A DNA stretch of 64,000 bases from Kitasatospora kifunensis (lineage in GTDB: Bacteria > Actinomycetota > Actinomycetes > Streptomycetales > Streptomycetaceae): positions 930,001-994,000 of the forward strand of contig NZ_JACHJV010000001.1 in NCBI RefSeq assembly GCF_014203855.1, read 5' to 3'. How positions within the stretch are numbered: position 1 is the stretch's first letter; every line of letters starts with the position of its first letter. The notes beneath the pieces are model-generated. The model was not told the origin of the DNA and searched no databases. It saw only the letters and a program-made list of their open reading frames with translations. Below, in pieces: positions 34,801 through 42,883 of the stretch. The position numbers and the translations under genes were made by a program.

Positions 34801-34925
34801 TGGGCCGGCTCGCCCAACCGGCCCGGGCACGGGCCTGCCTGACCGAGGCGGTGCGCCTCTTCGAGGGCCTCGGGGTGAGCGCCGAAGCCGAGGAGGCCCG
34901 GACACTGTTGGCCGAACTCGGCTGA
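31839..34925 (+). CDS. Full-length AfsR-like SARP regulator (DNA-binding, BTAD, NB-ARC, TPR)
   Basis: A 1,028-residue regulator. An N-terminal winged helix (ELRFTMLGPLRGWVGEVELDLGRPQQQEVLAMLLTAAGRTVSVELLADGVWG, about 30-125) is followed by a BTAD (about 130-285), a low-complexity Ala/Thr/Pro/Ser/Asp/Gln linker with two 15-bp DNA repeats (about 32856-32885), an ATPase domain with GIGGVGKTALAVQ (Lys about 373) and LVVLDNAA, and a C-terminal TPR array (about 760-1020). AfsR-type proteins activate secondary metabolism after Ser/Thr kinase phosphorylation. GGAG lies about 10 bases before the ATG at 31839. It is divergent from a shorter paralogue. Confidence 0.92.
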   Translation: MQGARSALVSTETAAGGARRRAAARQDTAELRFTMLGPLRGWVGEVELDLGRPQQQEVLAMLLTAAGRTVSVELLADGVWGGRDWPGNPVQVLRTHVYRLRALLKQHAVDSCLVTVGDGYALRLAPDALDTTAFELALPQAAQARHEGAPPGEVRAVLTAALDLWTAEPLTGLAGPHAEAVRLALTERRLTLLEAKLELDAELGDRPDLAAEVGDLVLEQPERQRLRAVQMLALYRAGRTAEALAVYEDVRRSLAGVTPDRALSELQARILRADPALSPAQAQTQAVPAERPRPAGLPPRVTDFTGRQAELDRLTDVLAACGPTAPDPAVPAATASDPTTSDQATSDQATPVPAALNATVVISAIDGIGGVGKTALAVQTAHQLLDRFPDGQLYADLRGADRAPAEPVAVLTGFLRALGLDDSAITGDLAERAALYRSSLAGSQVLVVLDNAATADQVVPLLPGSPGCAVLITSRGRLGGLAGAHHLRLDVLAEEEAVALFTRIVGAARAAAEPAQLAAVVAACGHLPLAIRIAASRLAARPDWTLATLADRLADEQHRLAELCTGDIAVEATFALSYAGLSADQARVFRLLSLPETPDLNLACAAALLGLEPEAAEDLLESLVDLNLLESRAFERYRFHDLVRVYARSRCAEEESESTARQALARLLAFCQDTARHAEATAHAVEQDRCDLVEVEPGAVGRRFDSAEQAMDWMRSEAAVHRALIERCCADPELPLVRAASLIDKMGAVLFDRTYMDTVAELAARTAATAAERGDQRCQALARYVRGNLLWHTSDFVAAEAELTAAVALCADGSAPRLRACALVALGSNARVYGRFAEAVAYCEESIELFRELCDAHSEGNALGELAFNYAKLGRCAEARAAAERGVELNGDTAAMGRATSWYKLAQVLRMCGEPAAALSGAERALPLFRSLGVPAFEAATGNLIAQIRVETGQYEQAVHAAESALPLARRTSEMLAAGLLRSLGHSLGRLAQPARARACLTEAVRLFEGLGVSAEAEEARTLLAELG

Positions 34926-35021
34926 CGATCAGTCAGGGCCTAGGACCTACGTCCGATGCGCGCAAGATCACCTCCCCGTAGGCTCACGCCACCAGGAGTG
35001 CCAGCAGCCGAGGGGGCCGTC

Positions 35022-35450
35022 ATGCCGTTGACCGGACAGAGCCACATCCGGATCGCCCGTCCATCCCGCGATCTCGCCGCGGCCGAGCGGTTCTGGGTCC
35101 AGGGCCTTGGGCTGAGCGTGCTCTACCGGGGTGAGGGGGACCACGCGGCGGGCGAGCACGACCTGCTGATGGTCGGCCTGCCCGACGCGCCCTGGCACCT
35201 CGAACTGGTCAGCGGCTCCGCCCTGGTCGACGGCTCCGAGCAGGCCCTCGCGCCGCGCCCGACCACGGAGGACCTGCTCGTCGTCTACCTGGACGAGCCG
35301 GTCTCCGAGGCGCTGCTCGCCACCCTGGCGGAGCACGGCGGCCGCCGGGTCGCCTCGCCCAACCCGTACTGGAACGAGTGGGGCGCCACCGTCGAGGACC
35401 CGGACGGCTACCGGCTGGTGCTCTGCAGCCGCGGCTGGTCCAACTCCTGA
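35022..35450 (+). CDS. VOC-family (glyoxalase/bleomycin-resistance-like) protein
   Basis: A 142-residue cytoplasmic protein with one VOC repeat pair: HIRIARPSRDLAAAERFWVQGLGLSVLYRG, then HDLLMVGLPDAPWHLELVSG, and the C-terminal NEWGATVEDPDGYRLVLCSRGW. The fold binds a metal or ligand between beta-alpha-beta-beta-beta units; the substrate is unknown. GAGGGGG lies 6 bases before the ATG. It ends 24 bases before the convergent SMC-like gene, with no hairpin between. Confidence 0.88.
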   Translation: MPLTGQSHIRIARPSRDLAAAERFWVQGLGLSVLYRGEGDHAAGEHDLLMVGLPDAPWHLELVSGSALVDGSEQALAPRPTTEDLLVVYLDEPVSEALLATLAEHGGRRVASPNPYWNEWGATVEDPDGYRLVLCSRGWSNS

Positions 35451-35474
35451 CGGCAGAGCCTCAGTCCGCCGTAC

Positions 35475-38400
35475 TCACTCCGCCGCCGGCGCCTCCGCGG
35501 GACGCTTGAACATCCGGGTGGCCGTGATCTCGCCGTGGATCGCCGGACCGTCCGGGTCCTGCGGGGCCGGCAGGCCGGGGCGCAGGTGCTCCTCGACCGA
35601 GATGTACTTGAGCCCGGCCCGCAGGTCGGCGTCGTTGCGCAGCCGGATGACCAGCGGGAACTCGGCCAGCGCGGTGGTGTCGAACAGCCCGGTGGTGTAG
35701 ATCAGCTGGACGCCCAGCGCATCGGCCACCGCGCGCTGGAGCTCCAGCAGGTAGGTCGCGTTGGCGCGCCCGATCGGGTTGTCCAGGAAGAGCGTGCCCG
35801 CGTGGCGCAGCTGCGACTGGCCCCGGTCGTTGGCCCGCAGCGCGGCCATCGTGCAGTAGAGCGCGATGGCCGCCGTGAGCAGCTGGCCGCCGGAGAAGAC
35901 GTCGGACATCTGGCCCACGCTCACCCGCTCGGCGCGCAGCACCGCGTCGGGCTTGAGGATCTCCACCGAGACGCCCTTGGGCCCGATCGCGGCGGCCACC
36001 GCGCGCAGCAGCAGGGACATGCCGTCGCGCCGCAGGTCGGAGTTCTTCTTCACGGCGGCCATGGTGGCCTCGTCGATCACCTCGCCGAGCCGCTCGGCGA
36101 GCACCGTCTGGTCCGGGTCCTCGAAGCGGATCCGCAGGAACTCCTGGCCCGACCACTCCCCCAGCCCCTCGGGCAGCCGGGAGAGCCGCTGGGCGGCGCG
36201 CAGCGTGGCCAGCGAGCTCTCCACCAGCCCGCGCAGGCGGTCCACGATGGAGCCGCGGTTGCGCTCCAGCTGGGTCAGCTCGTCGGTGAGCACCCGCAGT
36301 CGGGGCGCGAAGGCGGCGGCCCAGGCGGCGGCGTGCTCGGGCAGCGCGGCGGCCGGCAGTTCACGGATCTGCTGGCGGGCGGGGGTGCGCACGGCCTCGT
36401 AGCGGGCGGCGTTGGCGTGCCGCACCAGCGCGTCACAGGCGTCGCGCACCGCGAGGTCGGCGGAGGTCAGCTCGGCGGAGGCGGTGCGCAGCGCGCGGCG
36501 GGTCTCGGTGGCCGCGCTGCGGGCCTCGGCGAGCGAGTCCAGGTACGGCTCGGCGGTCGGCTCGCCCTCCTCGGGCGCGTGGTCGCGCAGGCCGTCGCGC
36601 AGTTGGGCGGCCGCCTCGTCGAAGTCGGCGGCGGCCGACTGCGCGGACTGCAGGGTGCGCAGCAGCTCGCTGTGCTCGATCCGGGCGCTCTCCAACGCCT
36701 CGCGCCGCTCGGCGAGTTCACCGGTCGCGCCGCGCAGCAGCTGCTGGGCGTGCTCGGGGTCGGTGGGGACCAGCTCCTCGGGCAGCTCGGTGTGCGCCTC
36801 GCCGCTGGCCGGGGCCGATCGCTCAACCTCGCCGCGCAGCCGCCCGAGTTGCTCGCTGGCGACGGCGGAGCGGGCCTCGATGGTGGCGACCAGCTCCTCG
36901 GCGCGGGCGGCGGCGGCCTGGCGGGCCGGGCCGTCGGCGCCGTCGGAGCTGTTCAGCAGCTCCTCGGCACGGGTCCGGACCTTGTTGGTGAGCCGGTCCA
37001 ACTCGGCCTGCGCGGCGGTCTCGTCGCTCTCCGCACGGGCCTGCTCGGCGCGCAGGTCGGCGCCGACACCGACCTTCTCGTAGAGCTGGGCAGCGGCCCG
37101 GTAGGCCTCGCGCAGCGCGGGCAGCGAGGCGGTGGGCAGCTCCTCGGTGGGCGTCACGATGCCGGACAGCTCGGCGCGTTCGGCGCGCAGCGTGCGGGCG
37201 GTGCGGCGGGCGTCGTCGGCGGCGCGCTGGGCGGCGCGACGGTCCTCGTCGCAGGCCTGGGCACGCTCGGCACAGGCCGCCTGGCGACGCTCGCACTCGG
37301 CCGTGTCCTCGGCCAGCTCGCGCAGCGACCTGGTCCAGCTGGGGCGTTCGCGCAGCCGGAAGGCGAGGCCGGCCAGCGCGTCCGCGCGGCGGCGGGTCTG
37401 CTGGGCGGCCTCCCGGCGCTCCTCGTGGACGGCGGCGGCCGCGGCCCGGTCGGCCTCGGCCTCGGCGTGCTCGGCGCGGGCGGTGGCGAGCTGGGCGGTG
37501 GCGAGTTCGGCCTGCTCGGCGGCGGCCGCGGTGGCCTCGGCCAGTTCGGCCAGGGTGCCGGGCGGGCAGCTGGACTGCCAGGAGGCGAGCCGGGCGGCGA
37601 GCGCGCGGTCGGCGCCGAGCCGGGCGGCGAGTTCGCGGATGTGCTCGTCGCGGGCACCGGCCCGGGCGCGCAGTTCGCGGCGCTCGGTGTCGGCGGCGGA
37701 CTCGTCGTGCATGGCCGGGTTGGGCGGCACGACAAAGAAGGGGTAGAAGGCCGGCCCATCTGTTGAATGAGTGATCGGGGCGATCAGCGCGGCGGCGGTG
37801 CCGACCGCGACGGTGGAGCGCGGCAGCAGCGCGGCGGCCTGCAGCGCCTCGCGGGCCCGGTCCAGCGAGGACGGGTCGGTCACCACCACGCCGTCCACCA
37901 GCTCGGGGCGGGCGGCCAGGATCGCCTCGTGGTCGAGCGGGTCGACGGACTGGGCCAGGTAGCGCCAGCCGGGCAGCGCGGGGACGCCCTGCTCGCCGAG
38001 GTACTCGACGGTGGCGAGCACGTCGGGGCCGGGCGGCAGCAGACCGCCGTCGCCGAGCGCGGCCAGGATCCGGGAGTCGTCGGCGGCGGCGGTGCGCAGG
38101 TCGAACAGGGTCCGTTCGGCGCTGCTGACCGCGCTGTCGAGCAGCTCGGTGAGGTCCTCGGCGGCCCGGTCCAGCACGTCGGGGGTGAGCACGCCTGATG
38201 AGCCGTCAGCCGAGGACTCGTCGGCTTCGCCGTCGTAGTAGGGGGACAGTCCCAGCAGCTCGGCCAGCCGGGGCTCGGCGGCCAACTGCACGGCGGTGCG
38301 CCGCTCGGCGGCCAGTGCGCGCTGGGTGGCCGAGCGGGCGTCGCTGGCCCGGGCGGCGGCGAGTTCGGCGCGGCCCTCGGCGGCGGCGGCCTCGCGGGTG

Positions 38401-40076
38401 CGGGCGGTGGCCTGCTCGGCGGCGGCCCTGGCCTGCTCCAGGCCGACGGTGGCGGCCTGCTCGGCGTCGGCGGCGTGCAGCGCGGCGCGGGCCGGGTCGG
38501 GCTCCTCGGTGGTCGGGTCGATCCAGCCGGCGGCCACCGCGGCCTGGGTCTCCTGCTCGACCTCGGCCAGGCGCTGGCGCAGGTGGTCGGCGTCCGAGCG
38601 GGCCTTCTGCCCGGCGGTGGCGGCGGCCAGCGAGTCGGCCTGGGCGCGGGCGCCGTCCTCCTGCAGCTCGGCGGCGCGGGCCTCCTCGGCCTCGGCTCGC
38701 TCCTCGGCGGTGCCGGCGGCGGCTTCCAGCGCGTGTGCGAGCGCGCCGGCGGCCTGGGCGCGGGCGGCCAGCGCCGGGGCGGCGTCGAGCTCGGCCTCGC
38801 GGATCGCGGCGGCCACCCGGGCCGCCCGGTCGGCGGCCGCGCGCTGGCGCAGCACGACCTCGGCGGCCTGCCAGGCGGCGTACAGGGTGCGGGCGTCGAG
38901 CAGTTCGCGGCGCAGCCCGGCGGCCTCGGTGGTGGCGGCGGCCAGGCTCAGGGTGGCGTGCCGGTGGGTCAACTCGGCGGTGATCAGGGCGTGCCGGGTG
39001 CGGTCGGCCTCGGCGGCGGTGACGGCGCTCGCGGCGGCGGCCACCTCGATGGCGAGGTCCTGGGCGCGGTCACGTTCGGCGCCGGCCCGGGCGGCCAGCG
39101 CCTGGGCCAGGCGGCGGGTACGGCGCTCGGCGCCGCGGTGCGCCTCGCGGACCGTCTCGCGGGCGGTGGTGGCCGCCACGATCCGCTCCAGCAGGTCGAG
39201 CGAGCCGCCGGTGAAGTCGCGTTCGGCGGTCAGCTCGGCGCGCCGGCCGAGCTTGGCGGCGAAGCCGTGCACCAGGTCGGCCAGGCCGTCGGTGTCCCGG
39301 GTGTCGGTGACCGCGCGCAGCAGCAGGTCGGTGAAGTCGGCGTCGTGCTTGACCGCGAAGAGGCCGGCCGCCTCGCCCTCGTCGGCGTTCATCTCGCGCT
39401 GGTAGCGGAAGAGTTCGGGGTCCAGGCCGAGCTCGCCGAGGTGCTCGGTCCAGCGGTCGTGACCGTCCTCGAAGGTGAGGTCGAGGTACGGGTGGGCCTT
39501 GCCGGCCTCGGTGAGCGCGTCGCGGAAGCCCTTCATGGTCCGGCGGCGGCCACGCGGGCGGGCGCTGGGGTCACCGAGGGCGGCGCGCTCGGCGACCGGC
39601 AGCGAGTCCAGGGTCAGGCCGGGGGCGGGGCGGAACGAGTACCAGGTCTCGGCGAACTTGCGCGGGTCGGAGGAGACCTGGCGCCCGCGCCACTCGCTGA
39701 CCTTGCCGACCACGATCAGCTCGCCGGTGACGGTGTGCTGCCACTCCAGCGCCACGTGCCCGCAGTCGTCGGCCAGCAGGAACTTGCGCAGCACGCCGGA
39801 GCTGGCGCCGCCGAGCGTGTTGCGGTGGCCCGGCAGCATCACCGAGAAGATCAACTTGAGCAGGACCGACTTGCCCCCGCCGTTCTCCAGGAAGAGCACG
39901 CCGGCCGGGGCCGGGCGCCGCGGCGGGCCCTGCGGCTCCTCACCGAACAGGCCGGGCTGCTGCGGGGCGGGGTTGGCCACCGGCTCGCCGACACCGCGCA
40001 GGTCCAGCACGGTGTCGGCGTAGCGGGCGCCGGCCGGGCCGATGGAGTAGAGGCGGACCCGGTTGAGCTCGTACAT
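35475..40076 (-). CDS. SMC-like coiled-coil ATPase (MukB/MksB/JetC-like)
   Basis: A 1,533-residue protein. The N-terminal ATPase half holds a Walker A of the form LENGGGKS (Lys about 69). Two very long Ala/Glu/Arg-rich coiled coils (about 260-560 and 790-1330) flank a globular hinge-like region (about 570-770). The C-terminal half holds the ABC signature FSGGQ (about 1394-1398) and a Walker B TLFLDNPIGRAN, with Asn (about 1433) where the catalytic Glu usually sits. Architecture and gene order (kleisin-like, winged-helix-like, SMC) match MukFEB, MksFEB and the JetABC part of Wadjet. No JetD/MksG Toprim nuclease gene is adjacent. ATG 40076 lies 56 bp after the preceding gene. Confidence 0.82.
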   Translation of the reverse strand: MYELNRVRLYSIGPAGARYADTVLDLRGVGEPVANPAPQQPGLFGEEPQGPPRRPAPAGVLFLENGGGKSVLLKLIFSVMLPGHRNTLGGASSGVLRKFLLADDCGHVALEWQHTVTGELIVVGKVSEWRGRQVSSDPRKFAETWYSFRPAPGLTLDSLPVAERAALGDPSARPRGRRRTMKGFRDALTEAGKAHPYLDLTFEDGHDRWTEHLGELGLDPELFRYQREMNADEGEAAGLFAVKHDADFTDLLLRAVTDTRDTDGLADLVHGFAAKLGRRAELTAERDFTGGSLDLLERIVAATTARETVREAHRGAERRTRRLAQALAARAGAERDRAQDLAIEVAAAASAVTAAEADRTRHALITAELTHRHATLSLAAATTEAAGLRRELLDARTLYAAWQAAEVVLRQRAAADRAARVAAAIREAELDAAPALAARAQAAGALAHALEAAAGTAEERAEAEEARAAELQEDGARAQADSLAAATAGQKARSDADHLRQRLAEVEQETQAAVAAGWIDPTTEEPDPARAALHAADAEQAATVGLEQARAAAEQATARTREAAAAEGRAELAAARASDARSATQRALAAERRTAVQLAAEPRLAELLGLSPYYDGEADESSADGSSGVLTPDVLDRAAEDLTELLDSAVSSAERTLFDLRTAAADDSRILAALGDGGLLPPGPDVLATVEYLGEQGVPALPGWRYLAQSVDPLDHEAILAARPELVDGVVVTDPSSLDRAREALQAAALLPRSTVAVGTAAALIAPITHSTDGPAFYPFFVVPPNPAMHDESAADTERRELRARAGARDEHIRELAARLGADRALAARLASWQSSCPPGTLAELAEATAAAAEQAELATAQLATARAEHAEAEADRAAAAAVHEERREAAQQTRRRADALAGLAFRLRERPSWTRSLRELAEDTAECERRQAACAERAQACDEDRRAAQRAADDARRTARTLRAERAELSGIVTPTEELPTASLPALREAYRAAAQLYEKVGVGADLRAEQARAESDETAAQAELDRLTNKVRTRAEELLNSSDGADGPARQAAAARAEELVATIEARSAVASEQLGRLRGEVERSAPASGEAHTELPEELVPTDPEHAQQLLRGATGELAERREALESARIEHSELLRTLQSAQSAAADFDEAAAQLRDGLRDHAPEEGEPTAEPYLDSLAEARSAATETRRALRTASAELTSADLAVRDACDALVRHANAARYEAVRTPARQQIRELPAAALPEHAAAWAAAFAPRLRVLTDELTQLERNRGSIVDRLRGLVESSLATLRAAQRLSRLPEGLGEWSGQEFLRIRFEDPDQTVLAERLGEVIDEATMAAVKKNSDLRRDGMSLLLRAVAAAIGPKGVSVEILKPDAVLRAERVSVGQMSDVFSGGQLLTAAIALYCTMAALRANDRGQSQLRHAGTLFLDNPIGRANATYLLELQRAVADALGVQLIYTTGLFDTTALAEFPLVIRLRNDADLRAGLKYISVEEHLRPGLPAPQDPDGPAIHGEITATRMFKRPAEAPAAE

Positions 40077-40132
40077 GAACTGACTTTCAGCTGAGGAGTT
40101 CTCGGGGAATCACGGACTCGGAGCGCGAGGAC

Positions 40133-40987
40133 TCAGAGCGAGTAGAACGGCAGGCCGGCGTCGGCCACCAGTTCCTCGCTCTGGTCGGCGGGCAGCAGGG
40201 TGGCCGTGCCGTCGGTGACCGGGACCACGCCCAGGTCGAGCAGCTCGGCCATCGCGGCGCTGGCGGCCAGGTCGCGCACCTGGAGCTGGTAGCGGGCGGT
40301 GGTGCGGTAGGTGCCGCCGGCGTCGTCCGAGGTCTTCTGCAGGAAGCCGGAGTCGACCAGGAAGGCCACCGCCTTGCCGGTGATCCCGATGGTGGAGCCG
40401 GCCAGCCGGCGGGCGTCCTTGGTGGCGCCGGTGGTGGAGCGGCGGGCCCAGACCCGCCAGGCGGCCTCCAGGCCCGGCGCGTCGCTGGCCGGGTCGGTGT
40501 TGTCACCGGCCAGCTCGGCCTGCTCCTCCAGCCGGCGGCAGGCCTGGCGGACGAAGGCGTCCACGCCGTTGACGCTCACCCGGCCCAGGTAGCCCTCGTC
40601 GGCCAGGTCCTCGGGGCGGGGGAAGGCGAGGGCGGCGACCGCGAGGTGGGCCAGGCCGTGCAGGAAGCGGTCGGTGGTCTCGGAGGCGGCGCGGCGCGAG
40701 TAGTCGCCCATCTTGACGGCGAAGACCGAGTCCTCGGCGGCGGCCAGCGCCATGCCGGCCCGCACCGAGACCTCCAGCACCACCAGGCCGAGCCCGGCGG
40801 CCACCGCGTCGGCCAGCCGGGCGAACGGCGGGTCCTCGCGGTGGCGGCGGACCAGTTCGGTGTACTCCGCGTCGCGGGCGGGCAGCAGCTTGGCCTGCAG
40901 ACCGAACGAGACCAGCCGGGCGGCGTCGGCGACGTCGGCGGGGGTGACCGGGCTCTCGCGCGGGCTCTCGTCCTGAGGGGTGGTCAC
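40133..40987 (-). CDS. MukE/MksE/JetB-like winged-helix subunit
   Basis: A 284-residue acidic protein between the kleisin-like and SMC-like genes. It is mostly helical, with a C-terminal winged-helix-like part (STIGITGKAVAFLVDSGFLQKTSDDAGGTYRTTARYQLQVRDLAASAAMAELLDLGVVPV). The size, position and predicted folds are those of the KITE-type partner in MukE/MksE/JetB. Identification depends on context, since similarity in such subunits is low. GTG 40987 follows AGGAG by 9 bases. Gaps of 69 bp upstream and 56 bp downstream suggest one transcript. Confidence 0.68.
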   Translation of the reverse strand: MTTPQDESPRESPVTPADVADAARLVSFGLQAKLLPARDAEYTELVRRHREDPPFARLADAVAAGLGLVVLEVSVRAGMALAAAEDSVFAVKMGDYSRRAASETTDRFLHGLAHLAVAALAFPRPEDLADEGYLGRVSVNGVDAFVRQACRRLEEQAELAGDNTDPASDAPGLEAAWRVWARRSTTGATKDARRLAGSTIGITGKAVAFLVDSGFLQKTSDDAGGTYRTTARYQLQVRDLAASAAMAELLDLGVVPVTDGTATLLPADQSEELVADAGLPFYSL

Positions 40988-41056
40988 GTGGCTCGCTCCT
41001 GGGTGCGGGTGGTTGCCTGAGGCTGATGAGTGCCTGTCACTGCGGGTCCTGCCGGG

Positions 41057-42589
41057 TCACTTCGCGTCCTGCCGGTCGGCCGCCATGCCGACCGCGTCCA
41101 GCAGCGCGCTGCCGACGATCAGGTCGGCGCCGCCGAACTCGGGGTCGGTGAGCGTGCTGCCGTCGTCCACCGCGAAGAGCAGCCGCTCCTCGCCCTGCCG
41201 GTAGGCGGTGCCGACCGGCGGGCTGGCCGCGTGCACGGCCAGCAGCGCGACCAGGTAGGGCAGCTCCGGATCCTGCCGGCGGGCGTCGGCGAGCAGGCCG
41301 GAGAGCCGGCGGGGTGCGTCGGCCGGCAGGTCGAGCAGCACCAGCGCGGCCTCCAGCTGGGCCTCGGAGAACCGGCTGTCGTCGGGAGTGGCCACCAGGT
41401 CGGGGTCCGGCAGCTCGGCGCCCAGGTGCTCGCGCTCCACCGGCGGGGTGAGCAGCAGGTCCACCAGGTCGGTGACCCGTACGGCGGTGGGAGTGCGCAG
41501 GCCCGCGCCGCGGGCGAAGAAGGCGTCGGTGGGCCGGATCGCCTGGTCTATCGGCAGCCGCAGCACGGGCGCCAGCAGCTGCCCGTAGAGGTCGATGCCC
41601 GAGCGGGCGGTGGGCGCGGCGAAGGCCTGGCGGTCCTGCTCGGCGCGGAACAGCGGACCGGCCTCCAGCAGCCTGGTCTGCAGCTGGGTGTGCCGGCGGA
41701 TGCAGTCTTTGACGATGTCGACCAGCTCGGCGGCCTGCCGCTTGTGCTCCGGGCTCTCCGCCTCGTCGCGGGCTCGGCGGATGTTGGTGAGGATCGCGTT
41801 CTCGTGCCGGTAGCGGTCGGCGATGTGGTCGAGCGCCTCGTCGATCAGGTCGGGGATGGCCTGCATCCAGTCGACGGCGCGCACGTTGCGCCGGGTGGCG
41901 TCCAGCGCGCGGCGCAGCGTCTCGGCGTACTGGACGGTCCGGTAGCGGGCCTGCTCGGCGGCGAGCTGGGCGTCGGCCAGGCGGCCGCGGCGGATCAGCA
42001 CCTCCAGCTTGACCTCGGCGGCGATCTGGGCGGAGGTGACGTCGGTGTCCAGCGCGCCGACCAGGACGTTGACCGCCTCGTCGGTGGTGCGCAGGTAGAC
42101 CCCGCCGTCCGGCCCGGGGACCTCCTCGATCAGCTTGAAGTCGTAGTCGCGCCGCACGTACCCGCCGTCGGCGCTGAAGGTGCCGTAGACCGCGCGGAAG
42201 CCCCGGTCCACGCTGCCGACGTTGATCAGCGACTCCAGCACCCAGCGGGCCACCCGCTGGTGCTCGGTCCCCGGGCGCTCGGGGTGCTGGGCGGCGACCC
42301 GGGGCAGCATCCGGGCCAGCACTATCTCCCGGTCGGCGCCGGTGTCGAAGTCCATGTGCAGGGTGACCAGGTCGATGGCCGCCAGACCGACCTCGGCCAT
42401 CGCGTAACCGCCGTACTCGCCGAGCAGGTTGACCTTGCGGTTGTCCAGGTCGTGCAGTGGCGCGGTGCAGGCCAGTGCCTTGAGCCGGCGGGCCAGGCCC
42501 TCGTCCGCCGCAGGCCCGGGCGCGGGACGGGCACCGCCGGCGGGCGGGCGGAGCTCTCGCTCGGCTGGTTGATCTGCGATGACGGTCAC
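41057..42589 (-). CDS. MukF/MksF/JetA-like kleisin subunit
   Basis: A 510-residue protein that begins the operon. A winged-helix-like N-terminal half (ALDNRKVNLLGEYGGYAMAEVG region, about 30-200) precedes a long helical middle (RHENAILTNIRRARDEAESPEHKRQAAELVDIVKDCIRRHTQLQTRLLEAG) and a C-terminal domain. This is the expected layout of MukF/MksF kleisins that bridge the SMC heads. GTG 42589 is chosen because TAATCT (-10, 42598-42603) lies 8 bases upstream, suggesting a leaderless mRNA; a longer frame to 42643 has no better site. It is divergent from pxpA. Confidence 0.66.
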   Translation of the reverse strand: MTVIADQPAERELRPPAGGARPAPGPAADEGLARRLKALACTAPLHDLDNRKVNLLGEYGGYAMAEVGLAAIDLVTLHMDFDTGADREIVLARMLPRVAAQHPERPGTEHQRVARWVLESLINVGSVDRGFRAVYGTFSADGGYVRRDYDFKLIEEVPGPDGGVYLRTTDEAVNVLVGALDTDVTSAQIAAEVKLEVLIRRGRLADAQLAAEQARYRTVQYAETLRRALDATRRNVRAVDWMQAIPDLIDEALDHIADRYRHENAILTNIRRARDEAESPEHKRQAAELVDIVKDCIRRHTQLQTRLLEAGPLFRAEQDRQAFAAPTARSGIDLYGQLLAPVLRLPIDQAIRPTDAFFARGAGLRTPTAVRVTDLVDLLLTPPVEREHLGAELPDPDLVATPDDSRFSEAQLEAALVLLDLPADAPRRLSGLLADARRQDPELPYLVALLAVHAASPPVGTAYRQGEERLLFAVDDGSTLTDPEFGGADLIVGSALLDAVGMAADRQDAK

Positions 42590-42717
42590 GGGGGACAAGA
42601 TTAGGGCCCCACAGGGACATGGTCCGAAACGGGGTGGCTGCACCCCTTCCTCCCGGTACCGACCGGGTCATCCCCAATGGTCCGGCAATCGGTGGGCCGT
42701 CCCGCCGAAAACCCGAG

Positions 42718-42749
42718 CATGCGAAAAACAAAAGCCGACCATGCGAAAA
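42718..42749. repeat. Two CATGCGAAAA direct repeats between the kleisin operon and pxpA
   Basis: CATGCGAAAA occurs at 42718-42727 and 42740-42749, 22 bp apart, in an A-rich patch that stands out in this GC-rich region. A GCATGCG follows at 42788. They may be binding sites in the shared divergent promoter region. Confidence 0.5.
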
Positions 42750-42883
42750 GCCTGGTAGTCGGGCAGTCGGCCGAGCGCTCCCGAACGCATGCGCCCGAAC
42801 GGGGTGACCGGGGCGGGCCACGGCAAGGCTAAGGCCCTACCATCCCCTTGGGCATCCGCAGCAGCTCTGGGAGGCAGTCGCTC

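Noticed and set aside
35535..37766. Long + strand frame opposite the SMC-like gene
   Set aside because: Gly/Gln/Leu-rich composition typical of a shadow frame; the minus-strand product has Walker, signature and coiled-coil features.
35475..42589. Calling the operon a complete Wadjet defence system
   Set aside because: No JetD-type nuclease is adjacent, and subunit similarity was judged by layout only, so only the weaker condensin-like call is made.
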